A DNA stretch of 64,000 nt from a virus, in IMG/VR virus record IMGVR_UViG_3300028558_000791, positions 62,001 through 126,000 of that record, one strand, 5' to 3'. Shown here piece by piece: positions 29,843 through 38,111 of this stretch. Made by a program: the position numbers and the translations under genes. Each line of letters opens with the position of its first letter. Positions within the stretch are counted from its first letter, which is position 1. A model generated the notes under the pieces. It was not told the origin of the DNA. It saw only the letters and a list, made by a program, of their open reading frames with translations, and searched no databases.

Positions 29843-30742
29843 ATGATTAAAGACTATCTAAAAACTGCAATTCATATCGAAACTTGGATCAAAAATTACG
29901 CTGCCAAAGCAGGTGTTTCTACATTAGTTCTGGGCCTTTCTGGCGGAATTGACTCTGCTGTCTGTGCCTTACTCATCAAACGAACTGGAATTCCTTTGGT
30001 GTGTGTTAACATGCCATGTCATAGTTCCTCTTCTGCTTATGACCGTGCTAAGGCATTTGCTGATGAGAATGACATTAAGCTGATGAAGGTTGATTTGTCA
30101 GCGGCCCATGCAGTCATTGCTGATCAACTAACTGTCCAGGCACCATTTGATTGGCAAAGCAAAGGTTCTGCTGGCGGACTTCGTTCTTGCCTCAGAGCAC
30201 CAACTCTATCCTATGTTGCTCATGCCACCAACGGAATCATCGTTGGTACTGGCAATCGTAGTGAAGACCGTATCACCCGTTACTTTCAGAAGTTTGGTGA
30301 TGGTTGCGTAGACTTCTCACCAATTGCTGACTTGTGGAAGTCGGAAGTGTATGCCCTGTTCAAGTTCCTTGCTGAGGAAAACAATGGTGTCATGGGTCCT
30401 GGTGCACAGGCTATCTATGATGCTAAGCCAAGTGCTGACCTTTGGGGAGCTGATTCTGGTCAAGAAGATGAGAAAGAGCTTGGCATCTCCTATGATGAGA
30501 TTGAGTGGGCTGATCGTGAAGATGTTGACTCACAAGGTGAAGGTGCTTGGGGTCAGCCTATGCCAGGAATTATCTTCCTAGATTCTCACCCCGAGGAACA
30601 TGAACGTTGGGGCTCCTATACTCCACGTCAGCAAGAAGTCATTAAGACCCTTCATCGTATGGAGAAGACCTCTCGTCATAAGGCTAATCCAGCTATGCCA
30701 GTCTGTAATGTGCATGACCCTAAACTTGAACTTTGCGAGTAA
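29843..30742 (+). CDS. nadE: NAD synthetase
   Basis: A 299-residue ammonia-dependent NAD synthetase, which amidates nicotinate adenine dinucleotide (NaAD) to NAD+. The P-loop LGLSGGIDSAV (residues 32-42) of the N-type ATP pyrophosphatase family, GTGNRSED and FSPIADLWKSEVYAL are clear. There is no glutaminase domain. The ATG at 29843 follows one base after the NAMPT stop, with AAGGGAG inside the previous gene. The substrate comes from the nicotinic acid route, so the phage covers both the amidated (NAMPT-NadM) and the deamidated path. Confidence 0.95.
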   Translation: MIKDYLKTAIHIETWIKNYAAKAGVSTLVLGLSGGIDSAVCALLIKRTGIPLVCVNMPCHSSSSAYDRAKAFADENDIKLMKVDLSAAHAVIADQLTVQAPFDWQSKGSAGGLRSCLRAPTLSYVAHATNGIIVGTGNRSEDRITRYFQKFGDGCVDFSPIADLWKSEVYALFKFLAEENNGVMGPGAQAIYDAKPSADLWGADSGQEDEKELGISYDEIEWADREDVDSQGEGAWGQPMPGIIFLDSHPEEHERWGSYTPRQQEVIKTLHRMEKTSRHKANPAMPVCNVHDPKLELCE

Positions 30743-30745
30743 ACC

Positions 30746-31021
30746 ATGAAAGTTCTTAAAAGACCCAATACCGAATGGTCGATGAAACATACCTGTACTC
30801 ATTGTACTGCCGAATTGGAAGTGGAGAAAAGTGATGTGAAATTCACTAGTCATCCCGGCGACTTCCGAGATCCGGGATATGAAACCTGGTCAGCCACTTG
30901 TCCGGTTTGCTCCAATACTTTCAATATCAAGGAATCGACGCTTCCAAAGATTGTTCAAATTGAAATCAAAAAGCGCCAACCTGATAATGGGCCGTATGGT
31001 GGTGGATATTACGATCGCTAA
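30746..31021 (+). CDS. Zinc-ribbon protein, paralogue 1
   Basis: A 91-residue protein with CTHC (near residue 17) and CPVC (near 51), a two-knuckle zinc ribbon. It begins MKVL, contains a GDFRDPG segment and LPKIVQ, and is homologous to the protein at 31426. It lies four bases after nadE. Function unknown. Confidence 0.7.
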   Translation: MKVLKRPNTEWSMKHTCTHCTAELEVEKSDVKFTSHPGDFRDPGYETWSATCPVCSNTFNIKESTLPKIVQIEIKKRQPDNGPYGGGYYDR

Positions 31022-31022
31022 A

Positions 31023-31052
31023 CACCTAATATTTTCCTATCCTTATTAGGTG
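31023..31052 (+). promoter_or_regulatory. Hairpin that could hide a ribosome site
   Basis: CACCTAATA (31023-31031) pairs perfectly with TATTAGGTG (31044-31052) around a 12-base loop. The only SD-like bases before the ATG at 31057 (TTAGGTG) are in the 3' arm, so folding would block initiation. Confidence 0.55.
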
Positions 31053-31056
31053 CAAA

Positions 31057-31413
31057 ATGAAAATAAGTGACAAATTGTATGGAAAATACGCTTCTAGGTC
31101 TCCGCTTTTACCACCAGAAGGTGAAGAAGTATTAGTTTCCATTCCAAAACACAATAAATTTCCATCTATTGCCGACCTTACTCCAGAGGAAATGGAGCAG
31201 TGGGAAAAGTTTGTTGAGAACAAGAAGATTGAAAAAGAGCTTGCAAAAGATTTGGACCTCACTAAAAAAATGGTTGATATTGGTAAAGAAGATAAACTTG
31301 AAAAAGAGCTTGGCACTTTACCGGCCGTACCATCTAAAAAGCAAGGCGATTTGTCACCTGATTCTTTGTTGAAGAAATGTAGTCAGTATTACGATTTGTG
31401 TACCAAGTTCTAA
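31057..31413 (+). CDS. Hypothetical charged protein, 118 aa
   Basis: A 118-residue, Lys/Glu-rich protein with a likely coiled coil at residues 45-85 and a C-terminal CSQYYDLC. Translation may be controlled by the hairpin just upstream. It separates the two zinc-ribbon paralogues. Not recognised. Confidence 0.65.
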   Translation: MKISDKLYGKYASRSPLLPPEGEEVLVSIPKHNKFPSIADLTPEEMEQWEKFVENKKIEKELAKDLDLTKKMVDIGKEDKLEKELGTLPAVPSKKQGDLSPDSLLKKCSQYYDLCTKF

Positions 31414-31425
31414 GTCAGAGGTAAT

Positions 31426-31677
31426 ATGAAAGTCCTCCAATATAGTATTGATCCTAAAGTGTGGACCCATGCAATCACTTGTGATTGGTGTAAGTCTCAA
31501 ATTGAAATCAGTGCCGATGATTTGTCTCACGAAGGTGAGAGAGGCGATTATGTGGATCCGGGCTGGGACCGTTATACATGTGATTGTGGCGCTTGTGGTC
31601 ATGAGATAGAAGTTCCTGAGAAGCAGCTTCCTAACATCATTCAATCCTACGCAAGGAAACGAAAAAAGAAACGATGA
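31426..31677 (+). CDS. Zinc-ribbon protein, paralogue 2
   Basis: An 83-residue paralogue of the protein at 30746: MKVL start, CDWC, GDYVDPG, a CDCGACG second knuckle and LPNIIQ. The C-terminus is basic (KRKKKR), suggesting nucleic-acid contact. Overlaps the next gene by four bases. Confidence 0.7.
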   Translation: MKVLQYSIDPKVWTHAITCDWCKSQIEISADDLSHEGERGDYVDPGWDRYTCDCGACGHEIEVPEKQLPNIIQSYARKRKKKR

Positions 31678-32240
31678 TCTATGCTGTAAGTTTCAAGCAT
31701 ACCATCCCCGAAGGTTCTTTATCTATGGACGTTACCTCCAGGTCTAATACCTGGGGAAGGCACTTCAGTCCATTCAATCTAGGGCCAGTGGACCTGTATG
31801 ATGGATATGTGGCCAAGAACATTGAGAATGCTTTTCAGTTCTCTAGGGTTTATCCCGAGTACTCTACTGTGGACGGTGTACCGTCGGAACACTATTGGGA
31901 GTGGGCAAAGATTGGTTGGGCCGAATCTAAGCCTATCAAATATCCTATGGGTGTTTGGAATAAGCATTTGTATCATTGGTGGGATGGTAAGAAGCTAGGA
32001 ATGTTAGAAGCTCAGAATCAAATATTCTTACCATTGTATAAGAAGGCCGTCATCAAAACCCCAGCCTTTGAGAAGCTAAAGTATTTTTACGAAAACTCAA
32101 AGCAAGACATTTACCTGATCGATTTCGAAGGTTATAATCATCGATACCTGGAAAAAACCTGGGATCAGGTGATCAGCGATCCTGATAGACCTGTAGGCCA
32201 AGCTTTTGCTCTTTGTATGATATTAGAGGGATTTCTATGA
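31674..32240 (+). CDS. Conserved phage protein, possible NADAR-like fold
   Basis: A 188-residue protein. NTWGRHFSPFNLGPVDLYDG, NIENAFQFSRVYPEY and a final GQAFALCMILEGFL resemble a conserved family of unknown function that I recall from phages and bacteria. The order of blocks (N-terminal SPF/LGP, an En-x-xQ-x-SK/R-like helix, then a G-x-AF-x-L helix) is reminiscent of NADAR proteins, but I cannot confirm homology. It is coupled to neighbours on both sides by ATGA and lies about 570 bases ahead of the second DraG gene. Confidence 0.55.
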   Translation: MIYAVSFKHTIPEGSLSMDVTSRSNTWGRHFSPFNLGPVDLYDGYVAKNIENAFQFSRVYPEYSTVDGVPSEHYWEWAKIGWAESKPIKYPMGVWNKHLYHWWDGKKLGMLEAQNQIFLPLYKKAVIKTPAFEKLKYFYENSKQDIYLIDFEGYNHRYLEKTWDQVISDPDRPVGQAFALCMILEGFL

Positions 32241-32539
32241 AAAAGAATACGACTTGGCATGAACAGCTTGATGAGATTGTAATTGACAATATCTTCGGGC
32301 ATAACCTTGAGTGGGATGTCAAAGATGTTCGCAAGTACATTCTCAAACTAGAAGAGTTGGGCGCCTGGGAAATCAAAATTCTAGATTTGGATAGTTTACA
32401 GTTCACTTTGCCCGTTGGAGAATCACAGGTTACTTTGTTGATCTGGATTCTCACGGGCGGAGGTTCTCATGGTAGGATGCCGTCTTCGGTTAATCATAAC
32501 AAGAAGAAAAGAACCCTGCGATTGAATTTCGATTGGTAA
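32237..32539 (+). CDS. Hypothetical protein, 100 aa
   Basis: A 100-residue protein starting MKKNTTWHEQLDEIV, with AGAGGG upstream. The N-terminal half is helical, the C-terminal half basic (NKKKRTLRLNF). ATGA overlap with the previous gene. Not recognised. Confidence 0.65.
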   Translation: MKKNTTWHEQLDEIVIDNIFGHNLEWDVKDVRKYILKLEELGAWEIKILDLDSLQFTLPVGESQVTLLIWILTGGGSHGRMPSSVNHNKKKRTLRLNFDW

Positions 32540-32540
32540 T

Positions 32541-32813
32541 ATGATAAGTATTGACGAAGAGATTCAAAGAATAATTCACTTCTTGAGCCAAGGAATCGAT
32601 TATACGCTCACTATAGGGATTCTTAGTATTACCCCGATCTGTTCAGATGAGGCTTGCTGGGTGGTGAGTTGGCAAGAACAGATTGATGATACTATTCTAG
32701 AATGCCAGAAGGATTTTATATCCTTGTTCGATGCTGCACAGTATTTTGTCGAGAAAAGACGCTATATGTGCATTGGATCTGATTTTGATACATTGGAGAA
32801 TGATAATGAGTAG
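32541..32813 (+). CDS. Hypothetical protein, 90 aa
   Basis: A 90-residue acidic protein, one base after the previous stop. No motif. It overlaps the second ADP-ribosylglycohydrolase gene by eight bases. Confidence 0.65.
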   Translation: MISIDEEIQRIIHFLSQGIDYTLTIGILSITPICSDEACWVVSWQEQIDDTILECQKDFISLFDAAQYFVEKRRYMCIGSDFDTLENDNE

Positions 32814-33723
32814 CGTATTACTTGGTACTGCAATTGGTGATGCCTTGGGTGTTCCATTTGAAACTAAACTTGCTAACTATGAGTTGTTGGTTGCTTGGGA
32901 TGGTGAAACCTATTTAGGTAGCGAGCATCACGGCCTCAAACCTGGACAATACTCTGATGATACTCAGATGAGTCTGATGGTTGCCGAATCTCTTATCGAG
33001 AACCATGGATTCAATCCCGATGACTTAGCCGAACGCTATGTTGAATGGATTACATCTGGCAGGGCTAGAGGTTATGGTAAAACAACCCTATTAGCCATTC
33101 AAAATTTGGTCAATGGTAAACACTGGAGCGAATCTGGTATTGCTGGTTCCTATGGAAATGGAACCGCTATGCGAGCTGCTCCATTTGGAGTTTACTTCCG
33201 CAATGATTTACAGTCCCTAATCAGTATTTGTAAGATGGATAGTTCTATCACCCACGCTTCTGATGAGGCTGAAGCCGGTTCTATTGCTATTGGGTATGCA
33301 GCAGCCTATGCGGTCAATGGCGAGAAGGAAGGGTTACTAGATGAATTGTGGCGAATTCTGCCGGACAGCAAGGTAAAAAGTATCATTTACAGCCTTGACT
33401 CCTTGATTGATTCGCCTTACATTACACCGGAACAAGCGCTCCGTGTGATTGGAACTAAGGCAGATGTTCGACAGACTGCTCCAGCCGCATTGTATTGTTT
33501 CCTAAAGTTTGAGACCTATGCAGAGGCAATACAAGCCGCCATTAGAGCTGGTGGAGATACAGATACCACGGCTGCCATTGTAGGAGCTTTGTTTGCTGCC
33601 AGAGATGGTACGTTGAATATCTCTGATGCTTGGATTAGTGGTGTAGAGGAATCTAGTAGGCTCATGGAGCTAGATAGTCAACTTTACAACCGATCAAACG
33701 ATTCGTTTCTGAAAAGAGGATAA
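32806..33723 (+). CDS. ADP-ribosylglycohydrolase (DraG family), copy 2
   Basis: A 305-residue paralogue of the protein at 756. Shared hallmarks are GTAIGDALGVPFE at the N-terminus, GQYSDDTQMSL (first metal cluster), SGNGTAMR-like YGNGTAMRAAPFG in the middle and GGDTDTTAAIVGAL near residue 250 (second metal cluster). The start at 32806 is inside the end of the previous gene. Two divergent DraG copies in one window suggest different substrates or partners, for example protein-Arg versus other ADP-ribose links. Confidence 0.9.
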   Translation: MSSVLLGTAIGDALGVPFETKLANYELLVAWDGETYLGSEHHGLKPGQYSDDTQMSLMVAESLIENHGFNPDDLAERYVEWITSGRARGYGKTTLLAIQNLVNGKHWSESGIAGSYGNGTAMRAAPFGVYFRNDLQSLISICKMDSSITHASDEAEAGSIAIGYAAAYAVNGEKEGLLDELWRILPDSKVKSIIYSLDSLIDSPYITPEQALRVIGTKADVRQTAPAALYCFLKFETYAEAIQAAIRAGGDTDTTAAIVGALFAARDGTLNISDAWISGVEESSRLMELDSQLYNRSNDSFLKRG

Positions 33724-33725
33724 TC

Positions 33726-34814
33726 ATGGGTTGTTGGAATGAAACTTGTGGCATTACTCAAATGCCAATCGAAGGTGGCGATAAGGTACGAATGTTCCTT
33801 ATCGTGGAAGCCGAGCATTGGGATGAGGGTGGAGCGCTCTATCACTCAACTGACTTATGGAAGCCATTTGGTTTGCCACTCAAGGGCACTTATGACGAGT
33901 ATGGTAGAATCGAAGACATCGAAGAAGATGCTCTCTCTGATTTACTTCTCGCCTCCCTCAAAGAGATTATTGTAGAAGTCCCCAATAGAATGGGCGATAT
34001 TTTCAAGCGTGAAGAATTGACTTGGGAAACCGCCATTGATTTCTTGACTGACGAAGGCTTGCGGGTTACTGACCCCAATCACATCAGTTTTATTGGCAAG
34101 AAATTGGATGAATTACTTGCGGAGATGAAGGTAAAGTTTCCGGATTTGCCAGCCAATGGTTGGTCTTCGGAAAGATCCGATCTCTCTAAGCAGCAAAAGA
34201 AAGCTGTCAAAGAAGATCCGAACATTGTTCGTATGTATCATATGATGGTACATGAAGACGTCTATCAGGCTTTGGTCAATTACAAAGTGCCTTCTACTCG
34301 TTTTAGCTCTTGGACTGACGGCAATCTCCGAGCAGAGATGGAAGCTGGCGCCAAAGAATACATTGCTCAAGTTCGAACTGATTTGGCCTCACTCACTGGA
34401 TTATCAGAGGTTGATGCCCTAGATAGCAAATTCCGCAAATCTATGCGTCGTTATGAAACGAGAAATCGTTTTGTTTCTGCTACCAATCATCTGACTGGTA
34501 ACTATGGTTCTGGAGAATATCTGCGCAAGTATCTTGATTTCGTAGAAAAAAGAATTGCTGATGGCGCATCTGATGATGATGCACAAATCAAGATTCTAAC
34601 AGATCAATTCATTGATTTTGTTTGTTTCAACCAGGCAATGACTCTATTGCGTAAGATGTGGTTACCACAATCTGGTAAGGGCGGTCAAGACCGCGAGTAT
34701 GTGTTACACAAGTATCTTGGTCAAGTCATCACCGACTTCTCTGATAAAAAGATGAAGGCTTGGGATGAGCAGATGGCCGAGTATGAGGAGAAAGATGCCG
34801 AAGAAAGTAAGTAA
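33726..34814 (+). CDS. Conserved phage protein, 362 aa
   Basis: A 362-residue protein starting MGCWNETCGITQMPI, with CxxxxxC and a GGDKVRMFLI stretch that I recall at the start of a family of uncharacterised phage proteins. The rest is largely helical and acidic. It begins two bases after the DraG stop, with AGAGG upstream, and overlaps the helicase gene by 20 bases. Function unknown. Confidence 0.7.
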   Translation: MGCWNETCGITQMPIEGGDKVRMFLIVEAEHWDEGGALYHSTDLWKPFGLPLKGTYDEYGRIEDIEEDALSDLLLASLKEIIVEVPNRMGDIFKREELTWETAIDFLTDEGLRVTDPNHISFIGKKLDELLAEMKVKFPDLPANGWSSERSDLSKQQKKAVKEDPNIVRMYHMMVHEDVYQALVNYKVPSTRFSSWTDGNLRAEMEAGAKEYIAQVRTDLASLTGLSEVDALDSKFRKSMRRYETRNRFVSATNHLTGNYGSGEYLRKYLDFVEKRIADGASDDDAQIKILTDQFIDFVCFNQAMTLLRKMWLPQSGKGGQDREYVLHKYLGQVITDFSDKKMKAWDEQMAEYEEKDAEESK

Positions 34815-36288
34815 GTTTCCTCCTAAGAAACCAGACAACTCTCATCTGCGCATTGCCGCACCCAAGAGAAACTGGTCTAAGTTTCAGAAAGATATCTTCC
34901 GAGATATCAACGGTGGAGCTGGCCATACAGTTGTCATTGCCCGAGCTGGGTCTGGAAAGACTTCTACCATTGTCGAAGGTTTCAAGTACCTACCCAAAGG
35001 TAAGAAGACTTTAATGGTGGCTTTCAACAAGTCCATTGCCGAAGAACTAAAACAACGCGCACCATCTTATGTAGACGTAATGACCCTGCACTCTCTGGGC
35101 TTCCGAGCTATCAAGCAGAGTTTTGGGCCTGATGTCGTTCTAGATAACAATAAAACTCATACACTTATCTCCACCTTAATTGGGGATGATAGGGATATGT
35201 GGGAAGTCAATCAGAGCATTGCTAAGTGCGTTTCGCTTTGCAAGGGTTTCTTGTTCGATACTCCAGCTAAGATTGGGGATTTGATTGATAAGTTTGGAAT
35301 CGAGATATTCGATTACTCCCGTGAGAAGTTTACGGAACTGGTCATCAAAACTCTAGGTCTCTGCAAAGCTAAGAAGAATGTTATTGATTTTGATGACATG
35401 ATTTGGTTTCCTTTCGTTTATCGTTTGAATGTCGGTAAATTTGACGTTGTCTTTGTTGACGAAGCTCAAGATTTGAATGCCGCTCAAATGGCAATGGTTC
35501 TTTCCGCCAATAAAATGGACGGCCGTATCATTGCAGTAGGCGATCCAGCTCAGAGCATTTATCAGTTCCGAGGAGCTGATAGTGAGGCAATTCCAAACTT
35601 TATCACCAAACTCAGTGCCAAGTCGCTGCCTTTGTCGGTCACCTACCGTTGCCCGACCAAGATCGTAGCCCTAGCGAAGGAAATTGTACCTGACATTGAG
35701 GCGGCCGAGAACGCCCCAGAAGGTACAGTGGAGGAGGTGCCGGCAGAACAAATTCTTAAATTGGTTAGGGCGGGGGATTTCGTACTCTCCAGGACCAATG
35801 CGCCCCTTATCAAACACTGTATGGCATTGCTGCGTGCAGGTATTCCAGCTAATATCCAAGGAAGAGATGTTGGGTCCAATCTACAATATTTTATCAAAAA
35901 GTCTAAAGCGAAGACTATTGTTCAATTTACAGAATATGTGAATACCTGGAGAGAACAAGAGGTAAAGAGATTGTTGGGAGAAAAGAAAGATCCAATCGCA
36001 ACGGTAGATAAAGCGGAATGCTTGTTAAACCTCTGTGAAGGTACCCTTACAATTAAGGACCTAAAAGAGACAATAGAGAAGCTTTTCAATGATACTGATG
36101 ATCATGCTAAGGTTATTTTTTCAACAACACATAAGGCCAAAGGTCTGGAACGCGATCGTGTCTTTGTTCTCGTCAACACCTACCGATACGGACCAGGAGT
36201 CGAAGGAGAAGAGGCCAACCTCTGGTATGTGGCGGTAACTCGTAGTAAATCTGAGTTGTATCTGGTAAAGAAACATTTGAAGCAATAA
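34795..36288 (+). CDS. UvrD/Rep-type superfamily 1 helicase
   Basis: A 497-residue SF1 helicase. Motif I ARAGSGKTST, motif Ia FNKSIAEEL, motif II VDEAQDLN, motif III VGDPAQSIYQFRGA, motif IV TYRCP, motif V THKAKGLE and motif VI YVAVTRSK are in order. It is shorter than full UvrD (about 720 residues), so the 1B/2B domains are reduced. It should unwind DNA 3' to 5' in repair or replication. The ATG at 34795 has a GAGGAG site in the preceding gene. Confidence 0.93.
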   Translation: MPKKVSKFPPKKPDNSHLRIAAPKRNWSKFQKDIFRDINGGAGHTVVIARAGSGKTSTIVEGFKYLPKGKKTLMVAFNKSIAEELKQRAPSYVDVMTLHSLGFRAIKQSFGPDVVLDNNKTHTLISTLIGDDRDMWEVNQSIAKCVSLCKGFLFDTPAKIGDLIDKFGIEIFDYSREKFTELVIKTLGLCKAKKNVIDFDDMIWFPFVYRLNVGKFDVVFVDEAQDLNAAQMAMVLSANKMDGRIIAVGDPAQSIYQFRGADSEAIPNFITKLSAKSLPLSVTYRCPTKIVALAKEIVPDIEAAENAPEGTVEEVPAEQILKLVRAGDFVLSRTNAPLIKHCMALLRAGIPANIQGRDVGSNLQYFIKKSKAKTIVQFTEYVNTWREQEVKRLLGEKKDPIATVDKAECLLNLCEGTLTIKDLKETIEKLFNDTDDHAKVIFSTTHKAKGLERDRVFVLVNTYRYGPGVEGEEANLWYVAVTRSKSELYLVKKHLKQ

Positions 36289-36305
36289 TCTCGTATTTAG
36301 CTGAG

Positions 36306-37553
36306 ATGACTCGCTATAAAATGGTTGCCAGGGATTTCAACTCTAATCCCACACAATATCGTACTTGGGTAGTTCAGGACCAACCTGATTTTGATGGCTA
36401 TTACTATGCTGGCTATAAATCAGGACCAAATGACTTTACCGAGGTTAGTGCTTATGCCATCAATGATGGGTACGCTATCGTAGACTTCAATCTACCAGAC
36501 CCTACTTCATGGGTAGCTACTACTGATCATTTGGGTTGGGACTATCCAATTCGTAAGGTTATGCCATTCCCCGTAGAAGATGCTGCCCTAGCAGTTCTCG
36601 ACGGTTACATCTATACATTCGGGGGCAAAATTACCGATAAGATTTTCCGTGCTTCAGTAGAGAATCCTGCTGACTGGTTTGATACTGGCGCTAGATTACC
36701 TAATACTCTATATGGTGCAGCTATGGCAATTGTCGATGGCTACATCTATCTATTTGGCGGAAACACTGGAACTAATTTTGGACTTGGAACGGTAGATAAT
36801 ATCTACTCCGCCCCAGTTAGTAATCCGCTTTTTTGGACTGATCATGGTCCTGGATTGCTCCCCCGCAAAATAGACTATTCGGGAATCGGTATGGACGGAT
36901 ATAATCTGTACATATTTGGTGGTAGAGAAACTAACATTGCTTCCGATATCATCTTTACGGCCTCAACATCTAATCCATTGGTATGGACTGATACTGGCGC
37001 TAAACTACCTTACAAGGTTTATGGTGCCATATTTGCAGAAGTCAATAATAATTGGATGTTATTTGGAGGGCAGCTTACTCCAGATACCCCAACTAATACC
37101 ATTATCTCTGCGCCAGTTGGTTCTCCACTCGTTTGGCATCTAACTGGTTTATTACCATGGTCATGTTCTTTTGGACAGTTTGTCAATATCGGTGGTGATG
37201 GTTATATCTTTGGACCGATGAGCGGAGTAACAACTACTTTTACTTCTATTTTGAGATGTAATCTGACGGACCCAAATGCTTGGGTAGATACTCAGAGAAT
37301 TATACGTGGCGTCATATCTCATTCACAGTCAGCAATTGTGGCTGATAGGGTATGGTTATTTGGCGGTAGCGGGCTGACTGCTATTTTTGCTTGTAATCAG
37401 GTTTTGAAGTATGTACCTTCATATCCTAAAGCTGCTAACTATGGAAACATAACTCGTACAGTTGTTCCTAATACAGACAACATAAACAGTCCGTACCAGG
37501 CATTATGTATACCGTGGTGGCGAACTGATTATCCATTCCACAATCGACCGTAA
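36306..37553 (+). CDS. Kelch-like beta-propeller protein, 415 aa
   Basis: A 415-residue protein with repeated VDGYIYLFGG/LDGYIYTFGG blades spaced by about 55 residues, each with a following NPLxWTDTGAxLP segment. This is a Kelch or galactose-oxidase-like propeller of six to seven blades. The N-terminal 75 residues are different and may be an attachment domain. The repeat wording differs from the minus-strand Kelch protein at 12784. A tail or surface-binding role is inferred. Confidence 0.75.
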   Translation: MTRYKMVARDFNSNPTQYRTWVVQDQPDFDGYYYAGYKSGPNDFTEVSAYAINDGYAIVDFNLPDPTSWVATTDHLGWDYPIRKVMPFPVEDAALAVLDGYIYTFGGKITDKIFRASVENPADWFDTGARLPNTLYGAAMAIVDGYIYLFGGNTGTNFGLGTVDNIYSAPVSNPLFWTDHGPGLLPRKIDYSGIGMDGYNLYIFGGRETNIASDIIFTASTSNPLVWTDTGAKLPYKVYGAIFAEVNNNWMLFGGQLTPDTPTNTIISAPVGSPLVWHLTGLLPWSCSFGQFVNIGGDGYIFGPMSGVTTTFTSILRCNLTDPNAWVDTQRIIRGVISHSQSAIVADRVWLFGGSGLTAIFACNQVLKYVPSYPKAANYGNITRTVVPNTDNINSPYQALCIPWWRTDYPFHNRP

Positions 37554-37566
37554 TTTAATAAATACG

Positions 37567-37585
37567 GCGGGCTTGACTGCCCGCT
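37567..37585 (+). promoter_or_regulatory. Hairpin carrying a TTGACT loop
   Basis: GGCGGGC-(ttgact)-GCCCGCT: a 7-bp stem (one G-T) after the Kelch gene. The loop is the -35 hexamer of the promoter at 37573-37600. There is no U-tract, so a terminator is not certain. Confidence 0.4.
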
Positions 37586-37600
37586 TACAATGATTAGGTT
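37573..37600 (+). promoter_or_regulatory. Promoter TTGACT-N16-TAGGTT
   Basis: TTGACT (37573-37578), 16 bases, TAGGTT (37595-37600). It is a member of the TTGACW-N16-TAnRTT set and lies seven bases before an ATG at 37608, so the message would be nearly leaderless or use a later start. Confidence 0.5.
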
Positions 37601-37607
37601 TTGCAGT

Positions 37608-38111
37608 ATGAAAGACCACGACTCAGCGGAAGCCCGAGAAGAAAGGGCTACGCAAGAAGACCCTATTGTTATGTACTTAATTGTTCATGAGTCATTGAAC
37701 ATGAGTATTGGTAAGACGGCTGCCCAAGCGGCACATGCGTCCCAAATGCTTACTCTTAAGTACTTTGAAATGAAGGAGCTATCTGCTTCTATTCAAAGAC
37801 AGATGCAACCTTTACTAAATGCTCCGCCTGAAGGGGATCATATGGAAAGATTAAAGACGGCTTATGCTTCAATGGCTAAACCAATTTCTATTATGGGTGA
37901 GTGGTTGAATTCTTCTTTCCGTAAAGTAGTTCTCAGGGCCTCTGACAAAGAGTGGGCTAAACTCAAGGAAGAGTTTAAGGATTCTATGGTAATGGTTGTA
38001 GATGCTGGTCTAACGGAGATTGCATCTGGTAGTGAGACGGTTATTGGTCTATGGCCAGTTCGTAAGAGTCAAGTTTCTAAAACTGTAAAACGTTTGCAGG
38101 TATTAAAATGA
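37608..38111 (+). CDS. Peptidyl-tRNA hydrolase, Pth2 type
   Basis: A 167-residue protein of the archaeal/eukaryotic Pth2 family, which frees tRNA from stalled peptidyl-tRNA. The core starts at MYLIVHESLNMSIGKTAAQAAHAS (written in two parts here: MYLIVHESLNM and SIGKTAAQAAHAS), with the catalytic Lys and the AAQAAHA helix, then VVLRASDKEWAKLKEE and a SETVIGLWPV end. Bacteria usually use an unrelated Pth, so this is a foreign type. The start is uncertain: 37608 is used, but 37671 is where the family core begins. It opens a run of coupled genes through 43629. Confidence 0.88.
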   Translation: MKDHDSAEAREERATQEDPIVMYLIVHESLNMSIGKTAAQAAHASQMLTLKYFEMKELSASIQRQMQPLLNAPPEGDHMERLKTAYASMAKPISIMGEWLNSSFRKVVLRASDKEWAKLKEEFKDSMVMVVDAGLTEIASGSETVIGLWPVRKSQVSKTVKRLQVLK

